From Proteobacteria bacterium UBA1858 (GTDB lineage Bacteria; Pseudomonadota; Gammaproteobacteria; UBA4575), in the NCBI GenBank assembly GCA_002338385.1, contig DDIE01000039.1, positions 829 to 11,476 of the forward strand: a stretch of 10,648 nt of DNA, written 5' to 3'. Position numbers and translations under genes: made by a program. How positions within the stretch are numbered: position 1 is the first letter of the stretch; every line of letters starts with the position of its first letter. Below the pieces are notes generated by a model that saw nothing but the letters and a program-made list of their open reading frames with translations, ran no database searches and was not told the origin of the DNA. Below are positions 1 through 7,357 of this stretch, piece by piece.

Positions 1-115
1 TTGGCCTGAGATGTGGTTTCAACATGACCGGCAATTTAGTACCGCGCCACTGACCGCCGATGATTTTTACATGCTGCGGTGCATGTGTCAGTTTAGTTTC
101 AGTCTTGCGCGCCAC
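1..115 (-). CDS. rsmD: RsmD, 16S rRNA (guanine(966)-N2)-methyltransferase, N-terminal fragment
   Basis: This is the beginning of a gene that runs off the left edge; 38 codons are visible. After a basic N-terminal tail (ARKTETKLTHAPQHV) the frame reads KIIGGQWRGTKLPV and later HLRP, which is the characteristic opening of RsmD (E. coli has RIIGGQWRGRKLPV). RsmD methylates G966 of 16S rRNA in the 30S subunit, using S-adenosylmethionine; its catalytic NPPY motif lies outside the window. The only usable start after the in-frame TAG is the GTG at 115-113, which lies inside the end of the upstream M16 peptidase gene and gives a 17-base overlap, so the two are probably translationally coupled. The downstream position after two M16 peptidases is the usual one in Pseudomonas-like genomes. 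The identity is recognised from the N-terminal motif alone, but that motif is distinctive. Confidence 0.85.
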   Translation of the reverse strand, partial: MARKTETKLTHAPQHVKIIGGQWRGTKLPVMLKPHLRP

Positions 116-1403
116 GACCGACCACTACCGTGACCAGAGACTCAGGTTTGATGAGCGCGCTGAAAGCGCTTTTAATATCAGCCAGCGTCACTCCCGCAAT
201 ATGCTCACGGAAATCATGCAGGTAAGTGAGAGGCAAATCATAATAAGCAATGACTGACAGATAACCAAGAATATCGCGATTACTGTCGATTCTTAGCGGG
301 AAGCCGTTGATGATACTCTGCTTGCTTAACGCCAGCTCGTCCTCGCTCGGTCCAGCTTGGATAAACTTGTTAATTTCCGCACGACACACTGCGATCGCCT
401 GATCGACTTGATCTGCGCGTGTCTGCAAGCCCAACATGAACGGTCCTGGCTGTGCATAGGGCAGAAAATAACTATACACACTATAGGATAAACCGCGTTT
501 GCTCCGAACTTCTTGGACTAAACGTGAGGTAAATCCACCACCACCCAGCACATGATTGCCCACATACAGGCTGTAGTAGTCAGGATGACCACGTTGGATG
601 CCCGTCTGGCCGATACGAACGTGTGCCTGTTGCGATGGGAAATCAATCTGTAGTTGCTGTTGTTGGCTTGGAGTCACTGTTGCGATCGGCTTTTGTGCCT
701 GACCCTTGGGCAGCGCGTCATTGATCTGCTGCGCTATTGCGCGCGCCTGTTGCTGAGTGACATTGCCCACAATCGCCAGCACAGCGTTGGCCGCAACAAA
801 ATGCTGAGCATGAAATCGTTCAACATGAACTAACTTCAGCGCATTAATTGTATCTATTTCTCCATCAGCGCTGTGGGCGAAGGGATGTTGCTCATACAGC
901 GCCTTAAAAAATGCGTCACTGACAATTGCTGCCGGTGTTTGTTGTTTATCCTCTAAGCCGACCAACATCAGTTTTCGCTGGCGTTCGAAATCTTTCGCCG
1001 GGAAAGAAGGCTCGGCCAATACTTTAATATACAGTTGTAATGCTTTAGAAAATAATGCCTGATCGGACAAACTTCTCAATACAATGCTGGAGCGGTCTAG
1101 GTCAGCACTGGCACTGAACTGAGCACCGACATCTTCAAACCGGGAGGCAATTGCATCTGCATCAAGCTCACCTGCGCCCTTATTCAGTAAACTATGCGTT
1201 AGCCTGGCCAGACCGTGATGTTGGCCATCACGAACACTACCGGCATCCAATGTCACTGCGATATCGACCATGGGTAACTCACTAGCTTCAACATGCAGCA
1301 CTTTCATACCTTTGGAGGTGGTCCATGAATTAATATCAGGCAGGGCATGAACATTAGCTGTCAGCACCGTCAAGAGGAATAGATTTCTCAGCCACATAAT
1401 CAT
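99..1403 (-). CDS. M16B peptidase-like protein, non-zinc partner subunit (PqqL/YmxG-like)
   Basis: A 434-residue M16-family protein with an N-terminal signal sequence (hydrophobic residues about 4-20, Ala-rich end), so it is probably periplasmic. The inverzincin motif is gone: where the active partner has HVLEH, this protein has RLTHS (residues 67-71), so all three motif ligands are replaced and it should not bind catalytic zinc. The C-terminal half keeps the glycine-rich GGGGFTSRL stretch (287-295) and an R/Y pair, probably R300 and Y307. In heterodimeric M16B enzymes this pair sits in the non-zinc subunit and helps hold substrate. The start has two close candidates, Met1 and Met3, both behind a weak GGAT; this cannot be settled by eye. 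It lies 24 bases after the zinc subunit gene and overlaps rsmD at its end. I infer that it works as an obligate partner of its neighbour; the substrate is unknown. Confidence 0.88.
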   Translation of the reverse strand: MIMWLRNLFLLTVLTANVHALPDINSWTTSKGMKVLHVEASELPMVDIAVTLDAGSVRDGQHHGLARLTHSLLNKGAGELDADAIASRFEDVGAQFSASADLDRSSIVLRSLSDQALFSKALQLYIKVLAEPSFPAKDFERQRKLMLVGLEDKQQTPAAIVSDAFFKALYEQHPFAHSADGEIDTINALKLVHVERFHAQHFVAANAVLAIVGNVTQQQARAIAQQINDALPKGQAQKPIATVTPSQQQQLQIDFPSQQAHVRIGQTGIQRGHPDYYSLYVGNHVLGGGGFTSRLVQEVRSKRGLSYSVYSYFLPYAQPGPFMLGLQTRADQVDQAIAVCRAEINKFIQAGPSEDELALSKQSIINGFPLRIDSNRDILGYLSVIAYYDLPLTYLHDFREHIAGVTLADIKSAFSALIKPESLVTVVVGRGAQD

Positions 1404-1427
1404 TTTATCCGTGTGTAAGTATGTTTA

Positions 1428-2753
1428 TTAGGAGTCAACAGGCGTTAGTAAAGCGACTGTTTTAGTATCATCGATTAAATATTTCTGAGCTGCTGCACGC
1501 ACTTGTTCCGCAGTGACCGACTGCACGTTAGCCGCATATGTTTGCATCGTCTGCCAGCCCAGTCCGACGGATTCCAAAGAACCAATCATGTAGGCCTGTC
1601 TTTGTACGGAATCAAGCTGGTACACCTCGTTGGCCACGACCTGCGCTTTGACCCGCGCCAATTCCTCCGCCGAAACGAGTTCAGTCTGTAGTTTTTTGAT
1701 CTCAACCTCGAGTGCCTGTTCCAGCTGATCGACTGTGGAGCCTGTATTAGGCGTGGCCTCAAACATAAATAAACTCTCATGTTGAGAATATAAACTGTAA
1801 CCTGCGCCTGCACTGGCTGCTATTTCTTGCTCACGCACCAAATGTTTGCTCAGCCGAGCACTGCGACCGCCGTCCAGAATCCCAGCAAGTATATTGAGCG
1901 CGTATGCCTCAGTTTTATCTGTCGCGGTTCTCAAGGTAGGTACTTTGTAGCCCAGCATGAGGTAAGGTAACGTTGCTATGGCTTTGACCTCTACCCGACG
2001 CGAGCCTTTTTGAGCTGGCTCTAATCTCGGCTTGGTTGAAATAACATCGCGCTTAGGTATCACGCCATAGTAACGCTCAGCCAGGGCGAATACATCGTCG
2101 GCCTGCACATCACCCACTACGACTAAAGTGGCATTCGCAGGTGAGTAGTAACTCTCATACCACACCTTCAAGTCGGCAACATTCATATTGTCGAGATCAT
2201 TCATCCAGCCAATCACAGGATTATGGTAGGCGCTACTGTTGAATGCAGTGGCATTAAATTGTTCATAAGTAAGTGCATTAGGATTATCATCAGTGCGCAA
2301 GCGTCGCTCTTCTTTCACTACTTCAATCTCTTTCAGGAACTCGCCCTCATCCAAGGTCAATGCGGCCATCCGATCTGATTCAAGTCTGAAGCTGGTCTCC
2401 AGCTCGGAGGCTGCAAGTAATTGAAAGTAGGCGGTGTAGTCACGACTGGTGAAGGCGTTATCACGCGCACCTGCTGCAGCCAAAATTTGAGAAAACTGAC
2501 CCAGCGGATATTTTGGCGTTCCTTTGAACATCATATGCTCAAGCACATGCGATACACCTGTGATACCACCGTATTCATTAGCTGAACCTACCTTGTACCA
2601 GACTTGAGCAGTTGCAACTGGTGCTCTGTGATCTTGCTTAACAATCACTTTAAGTCCGTTAGCCAGCATTTTCTCATGCACTTGTGCATGTAAGATAGGG
2701 CTAAATAAAAAGCTCACCAGAAGCATTATTGTTGATAAAATATTAATATTCAT
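1428..2753 (-). CDS. M16B zinc metallopeptidase, catalytic subunit
   Basis: A 441-residue processing-peptidase-like protein. An N-terminal signal sequence (hydrophobic residues 4-21, possible cleavage after HA at 22-23) points to the periplasm or membrane surface. The inverted zinc motif HVLEH is at residues 69-73 (ligands H69 and H73, catalytic E72), followed by MMFKGT. The third ligand is probably E148 in VVKEERR. The C-terminal half carries the usual degenerate M16 repeat (GGRSARL around 293-299). The length matches the single-repeat M16B class rather than pitrilysin. It is the first gene of the leftward group and is followed by the zinc-less partner, so both probably assemble as a heterodimer like mitochondrial processing peptidase or the Sphingomonas M16B pair. 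No clear Shine-Dalgarno sequence precedes the ATG. It is divergent from ftsY. The family call is firm; the substrate is not known. Confidence 0.93.
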   Translation of the reverse strand: MNINILSTIMLLVSFLFSPILHAQVHEKMLANGLKVIVKQDHRAPVATAQVWYKVGSANEYGGITGVSHVLEHMMFKGTPKYPLGQFSQILAAAGARDNAFTSRDYTAYFQLLAASELETSFRLESDRMAALTLDEGEFLKEIEVVKEERRLRTDDNPNALTYEQFNATAFNSSAYHNPVIGWMNDLDNMNVADLKVWYESYYSPANATLVVVGDVQADDVFALAERYYGVIPKRDVISTKPRLEPAQKGSRRVEVKAIATLPYLMLGYKVPTLRTATDKTEAYALNILAGILDGGRSARLSKHLVREQEIAASAGAGYSLYSQHESLFMFEATPNTGSTVDQLEQALEVEIKKLQTELVSAEELARVKAQVVANEVYQLDSVQRQAYMIGSLESVGLGWQTMQTYAANVQSVTAEQVRAAAQKYLIDDTKTVALLTPVDS

Positions 2754-2897
2754 CGGCTTGAAATAGTCTTATTTTAATTACTTAGTATTGAACGAGTTAG
2801 GACAGCAGGCAGCCTAATTTGTTCAGCGCTTTATTTGCTTAGGATACCACTAAACTTTAAAGTGTTTGCGAACCATCCATGACAAAACCTGAACCGT
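2754..2897. promoter_or_regulatory. Divergent promoter region between M16 peptidases and ftsY
   Basis: This 144-base AT-rich gap separates the leftward peptidase operon from the rightward ftsYEX operon, so promoters for both must lie here or within the gene starts. For the plus strand the best pair I see is TTGTTC (2819-2824) with TAGGAT (2840-2845), but the 15-base spacer is short. For the minus strand there are AT-rich -10-like runs (TAAAAT) without a convincing -35. No operator-like palindrome stands out. The promoter role follows from the gene arrangement; the exact boxes are weak. Confidence 0.35.
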
Positions 2898-3818
2898 ATG
2901 ACAGAAAAAAATTTATTTGCTCGTTTGCGCCAAGGACTCGCTAAAACGAGACTGCAGATGGCAACTGATGTGCCTGCCGGCCAGTCAATTGAAGACGCTA
3001 TTGAAAATATTGAAGATGGGTTGTTAATGGCTGATGTGGGCTTAGATACCACTGCAAAAATCATGGCAAAGTTTCGTCTTACTCTGGATCTAGTACTGAA
3101 AAATAATCAGCCCGTGGTGCTGGCAAATATCCTCAAACAGACACTTTTCGAGCTGCTAGAACCCAGCAACAAACCCATTATATTGGGACGTACTAAGCCA
3201 TTTACTATATTGATCGTCGGCGTCAATGGCGCTGGTAAAACCACCACCATCGGTAAGTTAGCCAAGCGTTTTAAGGCCAATCGTAAATCTGTCATGCTCG
3301 CCGCTGGTGATACTTTCAGGGCCGCAGCAGTAGAGCAGCTCACCACCTGGGGAGAGAGAAATGATATCCCAGTGGTAGCACAAGACACTGGCGCTGACAG
3401 TGCGTCGGTCATCTATGATGGCCTGAGCTCGGCTACAGCTCGCGGCATCGATGTGTTTATTGCTGATACAGCAGGTCGCCTGCATACCCAAAATGATTTG
3501 ATGGCAGAGTTACAGAAAGTTAAACGCGTCATGCAGAAACTTGCTAGCGAGACCCCGCATGAAATCTTATTAGTGCTGGATGCCAGTATGGGACAAAATG
3601 CGCTGCGCCAAGCACAGGAATTTAATCGCACGATGGGCGTCACTGGTCTGTGTATCACCAAACTTGATGGCACCGCTAAAGGCGGCGTGGTATTGGCCAT
3701 TGCCGACCAACTCGGCTTACCGATACGTTACATCGGAGTAGGTGAGTCGATTGATGATCTGCAGGTATTTGACGCGATGCAGTTTGCCAGTGCGCTGGCG
3801 GGTGCGGAGCCTCAATGA
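2898..3818 (+). CDS. ftsY: FtsY, signal recognition particle receptor (short NG form)
   Basis: FtsY is the membrane-associated GTPase that docks SRP-ribosome complexes at the Sec translocon. The 306 residues hold an N domain (about 1-95) and a G domain with all signature motifs: P-loop GVNGAGKTTT (108-117), DTFRAAAVEQL (138-148), DTAGR (190-194), TKLDGTAKGG (254-263) and YIGVGE (278-283). The DTFRAAA and GVGE motifs mark FtsY rather than Ffh, and there is no C-terminal M domain. The acidic A domain that precedes the NG core in E. coli (about 200 residues) is absent. The protein opens directly with LFARLRQGLAKTR, matching the membrane-binding helix of the functional E. coli NG+1 fragment, whose added residue is a Phe. 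An in-frame TGA at 2880-2882 leaves no room for a longer form. No Shine-Dalgarno sequence is visible. Its stop overlaps the ftsE start by four bases. Confidence 0.97.
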   Translation: MTEKNLFARLRQGLAKTRLQMATDVPAGQSIEDAIENIEDGLLMADVGLDTTAKIMAKFRLTLDLVLKNNQPVVLANILKQTLFELLEPSNKPIILGRTKPFTILIVGVNGAGKTTTIGKLAKRFKANRKSVMLAAGDTFRAAAVEQLTTWGERNDIPVVAQDTGADSASVIYDGLSSATARGIDVFIADTAGRLHTQNDLMAELQKVKRVMQKLASETPHEILLVLDASMGQNALRQAQEFNRTMGVTGLCITKLDGTAKGGVVLAIADQLGLPIRYIGVGESIDDLQVFDAMQFASALAGAEPQ

Positions 3819-4504
3819 TTCGTTTGCAGAATGTGTCTAAACGCTACCCAGATAGCGGCGAGGCGATTAGTCAAATAAACTTGCAAATAGACTATGGTGA
3901 GCTGTTATTTCTGACTGGGCCGTCAGGCTCAGGCAAGAGCACTTTGCTAAAGATCATTGCCTTAATCACAGCACCCACGCGTGGATTATTATATTTTGAT
4001 GAGCGCAACGTTACCCACCTCGGGCGTAATAGTATTGCTCAGTACCGTTCCAGAATGGGTCTTGTTTTTCAGGATCATCGCTTGCTGAACGATCGTACTG
4101 TTTATGAGAATGTCGCGCTGCCGCTGCGTATCAACGGTTTTAGGCGGCAAGAAATCCCCGGTCGGGTGCGTGCCGCACTCGATAAGGTCAGCCTCTTACA
4201 TAAAGAAAAATCGCTCCCGATGGCACTATCGGGAGGCGAACAACAGCGTGTCGGTATCGCCCGGGCAATTGTGCATAAACCCATCCTGTTACTGGCCGAC
4301 GAACCCACAGGCAATCTAGACCCTCAGCTATCTGGCGAAATAATGAATCTATTTATGCAATTTAATCAGGTCGGTGTGGCCACCCTCATTGCCAGTCATG
4401 ATATCAACCTGATTCAAAGCTATCACAAGCGCACCCTTCAATTAACTGCAGGCCGCTTACGCGACGCTGCTGTTGATGGGCAGGTCACAGCAGTGTCATC
4501 ATGA
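3815..4504 (+). CDS. ftsE: FtsE, cell-division ABC transporter ATP-binding protein
   Basis: FtsE is the cytoplasmic ATPase of the FtsEX complex, which sits at the septum and activates periplasmic murein hydrolases through EnvC- or NlpD-type partners. The 229 residues show a complete ABC nucleotide-binding domain: Walker A GPSGSGKST (35-43), Q-loop glutamine Q86 in VFQDH, signature LSGGE (138-142), Walker B LLLADEP (158-164) and the switch histidine H195 in ASHD. The YPDSGEAI start and QDHRLL segment are typical of FtsE rather than of LolD or general MacB-type ATPases. The gene starts inside the ftsY stop (ATGA, 3815-3818) and ends inside the ftsX start (ATGA, 4501-4504), so all three should be translated in a coupled way. 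The identity is firm from motifs and neighbours. Confidence 0.97.
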   Translation: MIRLQNVSKRYPDSGEAISQINLQIDYGELLFLTGPSGSGKSTLLKIIALITAPTRGLLYFDERNVTHLGRNSIAQYRSRMGLVFQDHRLLNDRTVYENVALPLRINGFRRQEIPGRVRAALDKVSLLHKEKSLPMALSGGEQQRVGIARAIVHKPILLLADEPTGNLDPQLSGEIMNLFMQFNQVGVATLIASHDINLIQSYHKRTLQLTAGRLRDAAVDGQVTAVSS

Positions 4505-5430
4505 AATTTGCCAGCCCCCGCAAAATAGTCATCAGTCACTGGCTATACCATCATCGTGACAGCCTGAATAAAACTATCACCAGACTGAGCCATCGACCCA
4601 TAGCGTTTCTCTCCACAGTCATGTTAATCGCGGTAGCTTTTGCCATACCGTTGGCATTATTCACGCTCGCACATGCCATCGAGGACATCACCACAGGGTG
4701 GGACAATGACAAGCAGATCACTCTTTTCCTGCACCAGGATATTAATCTCGACTCCGCCAATCAGTTGGCTGCAGATCTGCAACAACAGTTCGCCATCGAA
4801 GCTGCTAATGCGATGGATAAAGATCAGGTGTTGGCTGATTTTAGCCAACAGACTCAATACACCCTGATGGCGAAAACCTGGCAAGACCAAAATCCACTGC
4901 CACATATTATTAAAATTCAACCGGCAGAGCAGGCCAATCTTGAGCATCTAGCGGGCTTGTTCGCCACCCATCCTGATGTTGCTCAAGTGCAGTTTGACTG
5001 GTTGTGGTTTCAACGTCTTGATGCAATCGCGCAAATGATGACACGTATACAGTGGATTATCAGCGCGCTACTTATTATCACTGTGATCCTGATTATCGTG
5101 AATGTGGTCCGCTGGGAGATCGCTGACCGCATGCAAGAGATAGAAATAATCAAGCTGATTGGTGCCAGTGACGCTTTCGTGCAACGTCCCTTCCTCTACT
5201 TCGGGGCGATGCTAGGCTTAAGTGGAGCCTGTATTGCGCTATTGATGGCCCAGGCGAGCGCGGTTCTGCTGAATCAAGCTGTGCTGCAACTGGCAGATTT
5301 ATTTGCTGGTGATTTCGCTTTGGCTAGCTTCACAAGCACGTCTATTTTAGGCTTAATCGCTGGGGGCGCCTTGATTGGCCTGTTTGCCGCAGCCATCGCC
5401 GCGCAACAAAAAATCCATACAATTATATAA
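4501..5430 (+). CDS. ftsX: FtsX, cell-division ABC transporter membrane protein
   Basis: FtsX is the membrane half of FtsEX; it passes ATP-driven movement of FtsE to periplasmic amidase activators during septation. The 309-residue protein has the family layout: a cytoplasmic basic N-terminus, a first membrane segment (about 36-58), a periplasmic domain (about 60-180) and three more membrane segments (about 184-204, 230-250 and 282-301). The cytoplasmic loop contains MQEIEIIKLIGASDAFVQRPFLY (begins at residue 211), the best-conserved FtsX stretch. Length is normal for the family. It is coupled to ftsE by an ATGA overlap. No rho-independent terminator follows, so some transcription may continue into rpoH, as in other gammaproteobacteria. 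Confidence 0.96.
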   Translation: MKFASPRKIVISHWLYHHRDSLNKTITRLSHRPIAFLSTVMLIAVAFAIPLALFTLAHAIEDITTGWDNDKQITLFLHQDINLDSANQLAADLQQQFAIEAANAMDKDQVLADFSQQTQYTLMAKTWQDQNPLPHIIKIQPAEQANLEHLAGLFATHPDVAQVQFDWLWFQRLDAIAQMMTRIQWIISALLIITVILIIVNVVRWEIADRMQEIEIIKLIGASDAFVQRPFLYFGAMLGLSGACIALLMAQASAVLLNQAVLQLADLFAGDFALASFTSTSILGLIAGGALIGLFAAAIAAQQKIHTII

Positions 5431-5499
5431 TAAATACAATGAGTTATATAAATTTATGGCGCTTTTGAGTGGACTCACCACAGCTGTACATGCGGGCAG

Positions 5500-5529
5500 T
5501 TAGCAGTCCTAAAACAAGAGTGCTAGAAT
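5500..5529 (+). promoter_or_regulatory. Candidate sigma-70 extended -10 promoter for rpoH
   Basis: In the 129-base gap between ftsX and rpoH, TAGAAT (5524-5529) is preceded by TG at the extended -10 position (TGCTAGAAT). A TTAGCA box (5500-5505) lies 18 bases upstream. The predicted transcript would start near 5536 and leave a leader of about 24 bases before the rpoH ATG at 5560. The upstream half of the gap also holds a short inverted repeat, TGAGT-GG-ACTCA (5466-5477), which might be a regulator site but is too short to claim. No sigma-32 or sigma-E type box is convincing. Confidence 0.45.
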
Positions 5530-5559
5530 ATTACTATTATTTCAGTTAAGTAATAAATT

Positions 5560-6420
5560 ATGAGCAAAACACTTGCCCCAGCCGCTGATCACAATCTGAT
5601 CCTCACTGCAGGTTCACTGGACGCATATATTAATGCCGCCTATCAGCTGCCTATCCTCACTGCTGAGGAGGAAAAAGCACTCGCATATCGCTTGCGAGAC
5701 CATCAGGATCTCGACGCTGCGCGCCAGCTAATCACGCATCACCTCAGATTTGTGGTCCAGATCGCACGTGGTTATAACGGTTATGGCTTAGCGCTGGCTG
5801 ATCTTGTGCAAGAAGGCAATATTGGTCTTATGAAAGCTGTAAAACGCTTCGACCCCGACATGAATGTGCGTCTTGTATCCTTCGCCGTGCACTGGGTGCG
5901 TGCTGAAATGCATGAATTCATTCTGCGCAACTGGCGCATCGTGAAAGTTGCAACAACCAAAGCGCAAAGGAAATTATTCTTCAATTTACGCAGCAAAAAA
6001 ACACGTCTTAGCTGGTTGAATCAGGCAGAGGTTGAGTCTGTCGCACATGATCTCGGGGTTAAGCCAAGTGAAGTGCTAGAGATGGAATCACGCCTAAGCG
6101 GACAAGATATCGGCTTTGATGCGCCGTCTGCTGATAGTGATGATGACGCCGTTTACGCACCAGAAACCTACCTCAGTAACGATCAAGACCCCGCTCAGCA
6201 TCTGGAACAAAATGATTTCATGGAGAATCAGCTGAGTAAACTAAGCACTGGCTTAGAGTGTCTCGATCAACGCAGCCGTGAAATCCTCGAGGCGCGCTGG
6301 TTAAGTGATAAAAAAGCTACCTTACATACACTCGCGGCGAAGTATGACGTCTCTGCTGAGCGCATTCGCCAGCTTGAAAGTAATGCATTGAAAAAGCTCC
6401 AAGGTGCAATGACTGCCTAG
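5560..6420 (+). CDS. rpoH: RpoH, RNA polymerase sigma-32 (heat-shock sigma factor)
   Basis: RpoH directs RNA polymerase to heat-shock promoters for chaperones and proteases. The 286-residue protein has the normal family length. Region 1.2/2.1 includes HLRFVVQIARGY (61-72), region 2.2 has LADLVQEGNIGLMKAVKRF (79-97), region 2.4 reads FAVHWVRAE then LRNWRIVKVATTKAQ, and this runs into the diagnostic RpoH box QRKLFFNLR (136-144), which separates sigma-32 from RpoD and RpoS. Region 4.2 is the helix-turn-helix TLHTLAAKYDVSAERIRQLE (254-273). The middle segment GQDIGFDAPSADSDDD and the C-terminus are of the gammaproteobacterial type. The gene follows ftsYEX, as in Pseudomonas and E. coli, and probably has its own promoter about 30 bases upstream. 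No clear Shine-Dalgarno sequence is seen. Its stop lies 22 bases from that of convergent ctaB. Confidence 0.97.
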   Translation: MSKTLAPAADHNLILTAGSLDAYINAAYQLPILTAEEEKALAYRLRDHQDLDAARQLITHHLRFVVQIARGYNGYGLALADLVQEGNIGLMKAVKRFDPDMNVRLVSFAVHWVRAEMHEFILRNWRIVKVATTKAQRKLFFNLRSKKTRLSWLNQAEVESVAHDLGVKPSEVLEMESRLSGQDIGFDAPSADSDDDAVYAPETYLSNDQDPAQHLEQNDFMENQLSKLSTGLECLDQRSREILEARWLSDKKATLHTLAAKYDVSAERIRQLESNALKKLQGAMTA

Positions 6421-6442
6421 AACTTGAACAGAAGCTGCTATC

Positions 6443-7357
6443 TCAGAAAGATATATAAGGCAAGAAACGGTCTATCAGCAGTACCGCGAATAACACCATT
6501 AAATAAACAATCGAATAGACAAAAGTGTTGATGGCTTTGGTTCGACATTTAGTCATTTGCAGACTGATCGCGTAATACAGAAAGCCCGCATTCAGCAGCA
6601 ACACGCTCACCAGATACAACTCTCCAGACATCCCCGTAAAATAAGGGAACACCGTAATCACTGACATTAGTACGGTATACAAGGTGATTTGCAAGCGGGT
6701 GTAATCCTCACCATGCGTTACCGGTAACATCGGTATATCAACTTTCGCGTACTCTTCTTTGCGGTAGATCGCCAGCGCCCAGAAATGGGGGGGTGTCCAG
6801 GTGAATATGATTAGGAATAGCAATAATGCGTCGGCATCCACGCTACCGGTTACCGCGGTCCAACCCAACAAGGGTGGCGTCGCCCCGGCCGCACCACCGA
6901 TGACAATATTCTGTGGCGTAGCACGCTTTAGATACATGGTATAAACCACTGCATAGCCGACCAGAGAAAGGAAAGTTAAGATCGCAGTGAGTAAGTTAAT
7001 TTGCGTGATCAGTACCGCCATGCCAGCCGCACCGATGCTGCTCGCAAACATCAGTACTGAAGTTTTGTCCAAAGATCCACTCGGCAGTGGTCGCAACTTG
7101 GTGCGATCCATAGCCGCGTCAATGCGGCTGTCAGCGACATGATTAATAGCTGCGGCTGCACTCGCTACAAGGGCAATACCCAGCGTCGCAAACACTAACG
7201 TCAGCACATCAACATTGGCAGGATCGGCCAGCAGCATGCCGACAATGGCTGTGAACACCATTAACGCGACGACTTTAGGCTTACACAGTTCTAGGTAATC
7301 TCGCCATTGGCCCAAAATACTCTGGGAGGGCCGACTCAGGGTAGATTTTGCGGTCAT
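6443..7357 (-). CDS. ctaB: CtaB/CyoE, protoheme IX farnesyltransferase (heme O synthase)
   Basis: This integral membrane UbiA-family prenyltransferase transfers a farnesyl group to heme B to make heme O, the first step to heme A. The 304-residue protein has the usual length and many hydrophobic segments (about eight or nine). The first aspartate-rich motif is N72-HVA-D76-SRI-D80-AAMDRT followed by KLRPLPSG (87-94). The conserved loop ATPQNIVIGGAAGATPPLLGW begins near 146, and FTWTPPHFWALA (185-196) leads into the second motif EEYAKVDIPMLPV (201-213). The gene starts within the ctaA stop (ATGA, 7357-7354), so heme O and heme A synthases are translationally coupled. Presence next to ctaA and ctaE assigns it to the aa3 oxidase rather than to a bo3 quinol oxidase operon. 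The C-terminus faces rpoH. Confidence 0.96.
   Translation of the reverse strand: MTAKSTLSRPSQSILGQWRDYLELCKPKVVALMVFTAIVGMLLADPANVDVLTLVFATLGIALVASAAAAINHVADSRIDAAMDRTKLRPLPSGSLDKTSVLMFASSIGAAGMAVLITQINLLTAILTFLSLVGYAVVYTMYLKRATPQNIVIGGAAGATPPLLGWTAVTGSVDADALLLFLIIFTWTPPHFWALAIYRKEEYAKVDIPMLPVTHGEDYTRLQITLYTVLMSVITVFPYFTGMSGELYLVSVLLLNAGFLYYAISLQMTKCRTKAINTFVYSIVYLMVLFAVLLIDRFLPYISF

Noticed and set aside
60..257. Plus-strand 65-residue open frame antisense to the M16 partner gene
   Set aside because: It lies wholly opposite two recognised coding regions, has no recognisable domain or ribosome-binding site, and the minus-strand frames are strongly supported.
2757..2762. CTTGAA resembling a sigma-32 -35 box upstream of ftsY
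   Set aside because: No CCCATNT-like -10 element follows at 13-15 bases, so a heat-shock promoter is not supported.
2831..3064. Minus-strand open frame of 77 codons overlapping the ftsY start and the divergent gap
   Set aside because: Most of it is the complement of conserved ftsY N-domain sequence, and the translation looks like a shadow frame without a coherent domain.
5429..5457. ATAAAT...ATTTAT after ftsX as a terminator
   Set aside because: The stem would be six A-T pairs with a long loop and no GC content, too weak for intrinsic termination.
5466..5477. Inverted repeat TGAGT-GG-ACTCA upstream of rpoH as a regulator operator
   Set aside because: Five-base arms with a two-base centre are expected by chance in intergenic DNA, and no second copy is seen in the window.
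6786..6793. Run of seven G residues on the plus strand inside ctaB, a possible slippage or phase-variation tract
   Set aside because: On the coding strand it encodes the invariant TPPHFW segment of heme O synthase, the frame is intact on both sides, and homopolymers of this length at conserved proline pairs are unremarkable.
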